Assembly: GCA_963930645.1 (NCBI GenBank)
Contig: OZ005654.1
Span: 41,346,686-41,410,685, forward strand
Direction of reading: 5' to 3'
Length of the DNA: 64,000 bases
Origin: Salticus scenicus
Taxonomy: Eukaryota; Arthropoda; Arachnida; Araneae; Salticidae
Notes under the pieces: model-generated
The model's database searches: none
The model's input: only the letters and a program-made list of their open reading frames with translations
Told to the model about the DNA's origin: nothing
Shown here: piece by piece, positions 25,981-37,900 of the stretch
How the letters are laid out: each line of letters opens with the position of its first letter
How positions within the stretch are numbered: the first letter of the stretch is position 1
Translations under genes and position numbers: made by a program

Positions 25981-28900
25981 CTAATTTTAACAAAAACTTA
26001 TAATTTTTTGGAAAAGATTGGTTGGCGCTACATCGAGTTGGCGTTATAAAGGATACTTTACATTGTAGTCCCTATTCAGAAGATTTGTTGACCCATACAT
26101 GTGGCGGTTAAACGGGTTTGGCGGTATTTCGGGGGGCGTTATATCGGAGTTTGACTGTATAGTGTTGTTCACATGTAACTGGGATTCAAATATAAAAGGG
26201 AAACTCCAATTTTTTCGATACTATCTATTTCGAAACTGTTATATAATAAGCACCTAAATGGAAGCTCATTGGTAAACTATTGTCGCAGGTAATAGGGACA
26301 AGCGCTCGAGTTGCAGTCGATGGCCAAATCGCTGCCGAATGCAGCAGGGACCTGGAGCGAACTTTTGAACAATTTCAGTAATTTATTTTATTTTATTTTT
26401 ATAAAGCTATATAGAAAAGAGTTTTCTTTAAATTTAGTGGCCAGCGAAGCGGGCAAAGCCTGCTAGTTTAATTAAATCTCAACAAGTATGTCCTCTATCT
26501 TTACTGCATACACAAGTGTAAATGGAGGAAAATTGAAAATTTCTTTAACATAAAAGCAAGGATTGAAAATAAAGGTATCTAAAATAATAATAAAACATAA
26601 ATTGAGAAATAACATAAAATCCAAGAACATAAAAGCGAGCTTATGCTGAATTTCTTTTACTTATATATTAAGGATGGTCCATAAAAATTTATGCCAATTT
26701 ATTTGTAATTTTCATACGATTTCTACAAAAAATCTATATTAGATCCATTGAAAACAAAATGGACATGGATATTTTTTTTCTTGCTTATACGGATCCAGAT
26801 ACGAATACAAATCTTTTTATTTTATTTTTTTTCCTTTTCTGGCTAATATCTGCACATACTGATACGAATATGGAACTCCTACACATGTCTAATACACATA
26901 GTACGTACCTTTATATCAATTATAGAGTTATACTTATATCTATGCATATGATTGCAATTTTTTTTTTTTTTTTTTTTGAATGATGTTTTCAAGTCGATCC
27001 AACTCGTTGAAAATAAAACTGACCTGCAAGAAAAGAAATTTCAGTCATCTTGACCCGAACCCAATCTACAAGAAAAAAAGATCAGTCAACCCAACCCGAA
27101 TGCGACCTGCAAGCGAAAAAATTTTGTCGACTTGACCCGAATCTCACCTGTGGGTCGGGTCAGATGAGGTTCAGGTAAAATCAGGTTATCTGATCCGGTG
27201 CAGAATTTTAGTCCTAGCCACTTTCTCGCTCCATACTCCCATGGAGAACAAGCTGTAGGCAGAGTAGAACTGAATGATGCAGCAATGAATGAGGAAACAC
27301 CAGTTTAAATTTAACATTATGAAACTGTTTTTTTTTCTTTAAATTGATATACTGTATGAACTATTACACCATTAAATTAATTTTCAATGTCACATTGCAT
27401 AAAGTTACTATTTATTATACAAAAGATAGACCAGTTTCACAATATCTTATATATTAATTTAAGATTCATAAAATTACGACTTTTTAAGTAATTAGGCTTA
27501 TAAAAAATAAAATTTATCAAAAATGTAAATTTTCTGAGTAAGAAATAATTTTTAAGCATAAAAAGAGGAAAAACTTTAAATTAGAAATGTTCTGCAATCA
27601 TATTTATTTTACAATTTTAAGTAATGCTGTTGATGGAAGAAAAAATGTTCATACATTAATTTATTAAACTTTAACTTCATATTCAAGTACCTTTTATATA
27701 TTTCAAAATATAAAAAACAAAAACAAGTTTTAAAATTTAAAATACATACAGTTATAAAAATTCCTAACCACAAAACACAATTTATCAAATACTTATAATA
27801 TTAAGACAGACATTAGGCTGATTTCTTTAGAAATTGACCTATTGCAATCACTTTGTTTATCTATCTTTGGATGTAAATATAGACCACATAAGAGTCTCAA
27901 CGAAGTTTATTAATGAACTTTATCCGTCATTTTTAACAAAGTGGCGGATACCTTAAATTAAGCAGGGCCACTTGAAATCAGACTACCACTTGAAAATTTA
28001 ACATCACGATAATTTTCGAAATATTACTCCAGGGGTGCAGAAAATGTTCAAACCTCGGAAATTTCCCCCAAACACAGTATAAATTTCCCTCAATAATGCA
28101 AAAATCTACTTTGCTATACAAAGTCATTTGTTCTATGTAATAAACCTTTAAGAGAATAAGTATACAGTGTAACATAAAATATAGCTGTTAGTGTATAAGC
28201 ACTTCAAAGTAGCAAATTGTTATTTTTGATTTACATTTTTATTTTCTCTTAAAAAAAATATTTAAAATTTCCTGTCAGTTTAAATTTCCCCCGAACCTTG
28301 TTCGGGCGTTCGGACATATTCTGCACCCCTGTATTACTCCAAATTGAACCAATTTTGGACAGCGAACTTATCTTATAAATATATTGAATGAATTTGTTAA
28401 CCAAATTATTCCGCCATTTTGTTTTCAAGTAGAGACCACTTGAAAATTTCAAATTCACATTGTAAAAAGCGCATTCTGAATTTGTTTGAATTTTGATGTA
28501 TACATAGACCATAATAAGGGTCACAACCAACTTTATTAATGAACTTTATCCACCATTTTTAACAAAGTGCGGATGTTATAAACTAAGTGAGACAACTTGA
28601 ATTCAGGTTACCACTTGAAAATTTATAACCATGATAATTTTTTTAATTCTGGTTCAATTCAAATCAAAGTTGGACAGTGAAATTATCATATAAATATCTT
28701 GGATGAGTTCGCTTGGCAACTTGTTCTGACATTTTGTTTCCAAGTTGTGGCCACTTGAAATCAGGCTGCCACTTGAAAATGTACCATGATGATAACTTGT
28801 AAAATACTAAACTGATTCAAACAAAATTTGGATAGAAACTTACAGTTCATTATCTTGAATAAATTTGCTTGGTAACTTGCTTCGACATTTTATTTCCAAG

Positions 28901-31900
28901 TGGTGGCTGCTTGAAAATTTGTCATTATGATAACTTTTGTAATACTGAATCAATTCGTATCAAATTTGGATAGTGCATTTATCATTAAAATATCTCAGAT
29001 AAGTTTGCTGCGCAACTCACTCTGTTTTTTTTTTCCAAGTGGTGGCCACTTGAAAATTTCTCATCACGATAATCTTTGAAATACTGAATCAGTTTGAGCT
29101 AAAGTTGGACAGTGTACTTATCATATCTTGGATAATTTCGCTGGGCAAGTTGCTCCCCCATTTTATTTCCAAGTTGCAGTCACTTAGACTGACATTTGAA
29201 AATTTGTCATAACAATAATTTTTGAAACATTGCACTGATTCGAACCAAAGTTGGACAATGAACTCATGCTTCAAATATTTTGGATGAGTTTGCTGGGCAA
29301 CTTGCTCCGTCATATTGTTTTTAAGTGGCAGCCACTTGAAAATTTGTTATCCCAATAACATTTGAAATACTTAATCAATCCACACTAAAGTTGAAAAATA
29401 GATTTATCATTCAAATATCTATGATTTTGGCTGGTAAGTTTCTATGCAAGTTTGTTTTCAAGATGTGGGAATTGAGAATTTGTTATCACGATAACTTTTG
29501 AAATACTGAATTTATCCGAACCAAAGTTGTACAGTGGACTTATCTTACAAATACCTTGGATTATTTCACAGAGAAGCATGCTCTGCCATTTTAATCCAAG
29601 TGGCGGCCACTTAATTTTTCAACACAATAACTTCTGAAATTCTGAAATAATTCAAACTAAATTTGTATAGTAGATTATTATCTCACAAATAAGTATTTGA
29701 TATATTTGTTTGCCAACTTGGCCCACCATCTTATTTCCAAGTGCCTGGACACTTGAAAACTTCAAATTCACATGAAAAGGTATTTCTGAACTGATCTGCT
29801 TAAAACTCCATATGTACATAGCGAGCACCAATATTTCTAGCAAGACCATTAATAATTTGTAGCCGTCATTTTGTTTTAAAATGGTGGCTACTTGATAAGA
29901 AAAAAGAAATCAACTTACCCTTGCGAATGAGCCAGAAGGACTTGTTTTTCTTTTTAGAATTATAAAATTATGTAAGTGAATTGGAAAGGAAAAAAAAAAA
30001 AGATTAAAGCATCTTAAAACTTGATAAAAACAATCTCTAAGTTTTAAAATCACATTTACCTGGCAGTAATATAAAGTGGTTTTTCAAGATGCTCTGATTC
30101 AAACTGAAAAGTTTCCAACAATCTATGATAGATGATTGTTTCGTGCAACCGAAAAGTATTCAGTATGTGTAATTTTCCTTCATTAGAACAGATCCATATT
30201 CCAGGAGCCAAATAATTAATTATATTTAACTCATTACTTGAAGACATTTCTCTAAAAAGGAATAAAAATATATATGGATATTAGTGAAATAACTCATTTA
30301 AAATTATGATAACAATGATTGTTTTTATCACTCATGTTATAAAAACCCTGACAAAACTTAAAAGGGAACGAAAATAGACAAAGAAACACACGGATAGTTT
30401 TCTTTTAAGTTACACTTTTCCTTCTTCTAGCTTTTAATGACACTTAAAGGCCCTCTTCACTCACCGCCGCCGGAAGCCGAAGCTAATGTTATTCTATGGG
30501 AAATTTTTCTTTACAAATAACTTATTAACTAATACATATTTTTAAATTCTGTTTTCACATTCTAAAAATTCCCAGCTGTTAAACTGACGGACCTTTTTTA
30601 AAAAATTATTTTTTTAATTTTTTATATTTTATTCTGAAGCTGCAAAATACGAATTTTCAATATGTGATTTTTTTTCATTTTACAATTTAAAAATAGACAC
30701 AATCTTATTTCAAAATTTTAAAGCTCTAGCCATAACTTCTAAAAAATAAAATTAATGAATTTTACTCATGTAATTTCTAATTAAATATAAACAAGAATAT
30801 CCAGCAAAAATATTCCTCTCGTCCAAAATCACACATTTATTTAAAAAGAAAACTTTATATTTATTGATAGAAAACAGAGCAAAAAAAAAAAAATCAATTT
30901 AGTAATAATTAAAATTTGGTTAAAGAGTGATGAAATTTTTAAGTTTGATAGACCACAAATAATTTAAGTTTAATTTTTTTTTTTTTTTTTTTAAATATTA
31001 ACTTTATTTATCAACCAATAAGCTAATTAAACACACAGAAAAATGGTTTGAAATTGTTATACGATAAAAGTTTATATTCAATATATTAGAAAATATATAC
31101 ATGTACACAGGGGTGAGGAATCTTTAGAAACTCTTACCAGCCAAGGATGTTTTATTGGCTAGCAATATGCAATACATAGTTGATAATTTTTAAAACAAAA
31201 TTTACACAATTGTGAGGTGAATTGACCATTTAGTAAAATTCTTTCATGTTTTCAAATCATCATTTTTTAAAACAGTGTTCAGTAAAACAATATTATTTCA
31301 CTTTTTTTGGCTGTTTTATTACGTTGCAGAATTACCAAGAAACTTTAAATTTCAACAGTGAAACTGACTGACTTATAATCCACTTGCCACATGTGACAAA
31401 TCACTCACCAGTGGCGAGTAAATCAAGCATTTTCCCACTGCTGTGTATTTATTTTTTATATGATTAACATGAAAATAGTAAATGAATTTAAAGAAAGCCC
31501 CCAGAATATTATCAAAGAAAGAAAAGATTCCCTACAAAAAATAATATATATATATATATATATATAGTCGGCTGCAAAATTATTCGAGCACTAGCAATAA
31601 TCCTTGCCAAAAAAAAGTACATTTAATACAGCTTTGTTAAATAAATCCTTGTCGAATCATGTTCTTAATCAGTCTAAGAACATGATTCGACAAGGATTTA
31701 CTTAGTAAAACAGTCTTAAGTGTACTTTGTAAATATAGGAATTATTGGCTGGTGCTCGAATAATTTTGCAGCCGACTGTATATATATATATATAATCTTT
31801 TATTCATTATATAGCAACATATATACAGGGTGTTTATAAAGTCCCGGACCCATTTTGATGTTTAATAACTCATAAAATAATAAAGATAGATTAAAATTAA

Positions 31901-34900
31901 TAACATAAATGGTTAGATAGAATCAAAAAGTTTCATGACCCTTGTCAATGAACTTCCACATGTGCCCCCTTCGTCACACGGAGAATACCAAGTCGATAGT
32001 CAATTACACGCCAGGTAGCGGCAAGCATGTCGGCATCCACAGAGGCTATTGCGGTTGTAATTCTGAATTGTAGGTCATCAATGTTCGACACTCTCCTCCT
32101 GTAAACATTGTCCTTTACAAATCCCCAAAGGAAAAAGTACAGCGGCGTTATATCAGGTGATCTGGGTGGTCAAGGAATTGGACCTCCTTGCCCAATCCAT
32201 CTTCCTGGAAAATGGTCATTCAAAGAACTACGAACGATGGTACCCCAATGAGGTGGCGCACCATCTTGTTGCATCTTTTTGCACCATCTTCTGCAATTTC
32301 TCTGTGCTTGCACTATCGATTTTGTTTCTATGTACCAACATAAAATCTGTGCTATCTCTTGTGGTGTATGCATTCGCCTTAATATCCGTTCGAATAAAAC
32401 ATCACATACAAAAGTACTACATAGAACAAACACATCAAAAGTAAACATAACATTGCAATAGTTGCCAAAAACAAAAGAGAGAAAAATGCAATTAAGAAGC
32501 AGACGATATTTACAAAAGTACAGATATTTAGACTGGAAAATGAAATTATCTGAAATTAACCACACGCGCAGACGATATTTACAAAAGTAAAGATATTCAA
32601 ACCTGAAAAGAAAATATATGAGTTATTCCATCAATAAATGCCATAAGTTTGTTTATATCTTCATTATTTTATGAGTTATTAAATATCAAAATGGGTCCGG
32701 GACTTTATAAACACCCTGTATTTCTTTTAAAATTCACCTTAATATAAGTAACAAGCAGCAGAGGTCTACCAATTATGTGTGTGTGTGAGTATGTGCGTAA
32801 AAAGGGGGGGTGGGGGAGAATTTGCTTAACCACTTTGTTGCGAGTTTGTAATATTTCACACCCCAGCAAAAAAAAGTAACACAAGTCAAAAATGGTAATT
32901 TTGAGTTTATGTACTTGAAAAATATGTATGAATTGCCCCAACGTTCACAAAAACTAACACATTTCTATTTCACAATTTATCCATCTGGGAGAAAGTTATT
33001 TCAATTTTATTGTACACTAATGTACATTTGAAATATTCATTTAATGTACATAGAAATGTTCATTTAATGTACATAGAAATGTTCATTTCTATGTTATCTT
33101 TAGTTGATTTTTCTCAAATACTGCATTTTTAAATCATGTCATTTTTCTTGCCAGAATGTGATATGATAAAATGTCTTATGTTAATTTAAATTTGATTTTC
33201 ATTAAAATTAATGTTTTGATTTATATATATTTTTTAATTACAGCTTCCAATTTGATTTCTTTCTTATATGAAATTTGATTAAGTAATTAACACTAGAATG
33301 ATTGGGGCATATTATTTTCAATGTAAAGCTAATTAGCTTTCCAGTCAAAATGATTGTTTTTAATAATTGTAGTGTTAAATGACCATAAAATGCATAATAA
33401 AGTAAATTGATTATAAGTTTAAACAAAAAAGTAAACTAGTTGGCATAGGTGGACTCTGCTCAGTTCCCCATCATATTTATGTTCTCATAAATTTCTAGTG
33501 CGAGATATATTATAATCATGTTAAAAGAAATGAATTTGACCAAAGCTTGATACAGTGACAGAATGAAATCCCCGCCTAATAGGCTATCCACCGTTCACTT
33601 CGATATATTTATCTTATTCTAATCTATTAATTTATTTTATCAAGGTCAATTCCGTTGTTTAGTTTTCCTGCTACTATTTCCAATGCAATAATCCTCAAAA
33701 TTCATATTTATATGAAAAATTTACAATTTCACTATGTTGGTAAAATCGTAAATTACGAATAATTAACGAAATTTTCCTATAAGAATATTTATATTTAATC
33801 ATGTTCAAACAAATATCATAAAATTTTGAAGTGGTCTAATGTATTTATGATCCTCAAAATGGAAGTTTATGCTCAAATTTGCCTTATTCTGACACGTTAA
33901 GTAAATCGTAAATTCAAAATAACTTACGAATTTTTTAAATTGGAAAAATCATAGTCTATGATATTCATGCAGGTATCCTAAATAATATTTCAAAAGTGGT
34001 TTGACATCTTTACGATGAAAATATCCCCAGGGATTGACGTTTATGAGAAATTTTGCTCTTTCTGCCATGTTAAGAAATTCGTAAATTTCCAATAACTTGC
34101 GAACTTTTCAAAGTAACATATTTATAGTTACTGATGTTCCTTCCGGCATCAAAACTGATATTTTAAAACTGGTCTGATACTTTTACAGTAAAAAGTTTCC
34201 ATTTAATGCACGTTTAAGTGAATTTTTGTCCTATTCTCCCATGTTAAGAAAATCATAAATTTCTAATAACTTACGAAGTTTTTAAATTTGAATGTTGCAA
34301 ATGAATAGGGTTCTTGCCAGTGTTGAAAGTAATATTTTAAAACTGATCTCACCTCTCTGCGACAATTTGTTCTTGAGATATCGTGTACACAGACTAACAA
34401 ACTAACGGACTAACAGACCCCCTACAGACAGACACCATACAAATTTTGTCATTTTCAGATTCCTCACACCTGAAAACATGTAAAAAAGTAAAAAAACCGA
34501 TGTCGAAAATTTTCACGATTACCTAAGTTCCCCATACCTATAGTATGATGGGGAACTAAAAATCACATTTCTATCATAGTAAAATGTGCAAAATACTGAA
34601 ACTGAATGACGGTGAATAAAAACTTAGAAAGCAAACACCACAAATTGCAATTTATGAAGGTGTTTGTCAAAAATTTGTATTCATAATCACAGTTAGAGTA
34701 GAATAACCAGTGAATAAACTGTTTGTAAATATTTAATAAAAATACAATATAATAAGTTTCTACTCTTTATTTTTTCTTTTATTTAAGCATAATTTATATA
34801 TAACAACAAACTGTGAGCATTGTGACATTTCAAAAACTTCATCATTTAAAGATATTGTAAATAAATAAAAGAAAAAAAGTGCTGTAGCAATTATTTGTTG

Positions 34901-37900
34901 TCAGATTACAATATAGGTTCTTTAAAAAATAACTAACTTTTTGAAATTTAAAATGTGCCAGCAAATCTAAGAATAACAACAATGATAAAAAGAGAAAATG
35001 GAATATTTTTTTACCTGCTTTTGTTCTTATAATATTCCTTTACATCTTCAGTATTGAAATCTATGATTTTGTCTTTCAATTTGGGCTTCATTTTTTTATT
35101 TACTGGATTAAGTGTTTTGTTTTGGGTTTGACTTAAGCTCTGACTCACTATTTTACTTAACATTTTCTTTTTCTTGATTTTCCTGTTAAAATTAGGATAG
35201 AATTTATTTTGCTATTTCAAATTAATTTTCATTGCTATAAATTTACAAGTCACATAACAAATAATTTCTTTGTGTCATAAGCATTAATGTGTAATTTTCA
35301 GTTTAAAAGTACAATATTAGTATATTACAGAAAAAAAAAAAAGAAAGAAAGAAAGATATTAGTATTGATATTAGTAGTAAACAAGCACTATTAAAAATTG
35401 ATATCCATATCAATGTCCTCATATTAAAATTAAGAAATATTTGAATTTACTTATTGTTTTATCTTAAAAATATATATTTAAACTTACCTTTATTTATTAA
35501 ATCCTTTTTGATATTTAAAAGTTATTTTGCATCTATTCTTTTCAAACATCGTTACTTTGTTTACTATGTCGGCGTTGCCATTTCTTGTCTGCATAATCTT
35601 TCTTGTTTGGGCTGTTGCCACTTCTTGAAAATTGTCATTTTTTATTATGTTTCAATTTTCACTACCGGATGTCGTGGCGCGGCGGTCAACGTTGTTATGC
35701 AGATCAGTTTGTTTAGATAGAATATAAGGCCGTGATGTTTGGGAGATACTGCAGTTTCAGCTGAGTTCAGTTCTAGTGTGCTCCTGCTAGCCTTGGCTTG
35801 GAGTCCCGGTTTTGAATAGCTGCGGGCGGCTGTTCTTTTGGAGTAATTATGTTCTGTACGATGAACTCATATTTAAAATCGAATGTTAAAGTGTTGTTGT
35901 TAAGTTTAATAATTTTATAATGTTAAATTTTGTTTACAATCAGTTAAGTTTGAGGGTTTTTTTTGATATGCAATAGTTTCTTCAGAAGTTTAAATGATTA
36001 GTTTATTTGAGGATTTTTTATGCTAAAGTTTGTTTTCTTGAACTTTAATGATTTATCGAAATCGCTGGTCATTTGGCGACCGCGACCTTCAAGTAATTTA
36101 CACGTTTTATTCATTGGTCATTTGGCGACCATGAAGTGTGGTGTAGTTTAGCTGACTTTATTTTTCAATGGCATTCGCTGGTCATTTGGCGACCGCGATC
36201 TTCAAGTAATTTACACGTTCTATTCATTGGTCATTCGGCGACCATGAAGTGTGATATAGTTTAGCTGAACTTTATTTATTTTTCAATGGTATTCGCTGGT
36301 CATTTGGCGACCGCGATTTTCGAAAATTCTTGTGCAGAGTTTTGATTTTCAACTAGTGATTCATCTGTTCTTCTTCAATATGGTTTCGGTGTTACAACAT
36401 ATGTGTCTGATCGTTCTTCTGGTAAAATGCTTGTACTGGTGTGATGTGATGTTGTATGTTCCATCTTCCACATTGGTCATGTGTAGACCATGTAAAAGGA
36501 CTTGATACCAAAAGACTTCGTTTTTTTCTTCCATGTATTATCAAGTAACCCAAATATGTGATTGGAGAGGTAATATGATTTTGAATTGATGTTGAAAATT
36601 AATTTTGTTATATTGAATTTGAAAATTTTGTTATATATATATTTATATTAAATTGTTTCTGAATAATTGTTATAATTGTTTTTTCCTAATCTATTATATT
36701 TTCATGAATAAATTAATTTTCGTTTAAAAATATTTTTGTCTTTACTGAGTCTGAAACTTTTACATACTAGTCAAATTGAAATTTTCTAAAATAATTCTAT
36801 TGCAGTTTTTTTCTGCTTAATATAAGTTTTGTTTAAGATAGACCTTAAAATGTCTAACAAAAATAATTACTACTTGCATGCAGAATGAAGGGTGGTGGTG
36901 GTGGTAGGAGGGGGGGGGGGTGTATGGTACAGTATTGGGATTAAGGCCAATTGACTGCACTAGGGTCGTAAGCCTTAAGAGGGTCTTTCTAAGGGGCCCT
37001 AGCCTGTATTTATGTAAGTTTCTGGAAAAAAACACGAAAAACTCTGAAAGGCTATGCTGACAAGTGTGACCTGAGATCGAACCCGGCACCTCATGTCTAC
37101 CAGCTTTGAGTGCAGAACTGCTCGGCTGCTGGTGAGGCAGGAGGGGGGAGACAATCACATACGATGATACAGCTATCATTTAAAGTAGTATTTATTTTTA
37201 TCTATAAAAAGATGATATTTGGAAGGCTCTAAATATATTGTAAGACAAATTAAATGTTCAAAATGAGAAATTTCTACAAAAACAAACAATTTAACCGCAA
37301 AATTTTCAAAAATCCTGAATTCAAGGGTGGGGCAGACCCTGAAAAGTTTCTCTTCAGTGCTTTATAAAGCAACAATTCCCCCCCCCCCCCCCAAGATTTA
37401 GTCAAAACTTCCCGACTTTTACAGATTTCAATCAAATTCCCTTGTTTTTTCCTTGTTGCAAAATATTCCTTTTCAGGTTTTCCAGGTTGTTAGCCACCCT
37501 GATACATGTGCAGCATGAAAGTAGCAATGCACATAAAAGCTAAAAGTTACAAAAGGAAATGAGAAAATTTTTTAGTAAGTCATGCTGGATATCAGAAACA
37601 ACTGGACTGGAGGGAAAAAAATATGAATGACTTACGGATTTCAGAAAGAGCATGAAAACAAGAATGGTTCACAAAAGAGAATGGATAATTATAGATTTGA
37701 AACTTTCATGCTGTCCTTATGCCTGCTTTTTCTCACTTGAATATATATATATATATATATATTAGTTTATTAAATTCTTATCCTTCATATTATATATTGT
37801 TTAAAAACTAATAATATAGAAATGCAAAATATTGTAAATTTATTTCACTACACAGGTAACACTTAAAAGTTGAAGTTCAAAAACAAAAATCTTATCCATC

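Noticed and set aside
27900..29890. CRISPR-like array
   Set aside because: Units of 140 bp are diverged along their whole length, with no short identical repeat plus unique spacer structure, and the setting is a eukaryotic intron.
36062..36320. CRISPR-like direct repeats
   Set aside because: The boxes lie in a 118-bp tandem unit inside an LTR; the 'spacers' are repeated too.
36817..37179. 120-codon minus-strand gene
   Set aside because: It overlays SINE-2 including its B box and low-complexity tail.
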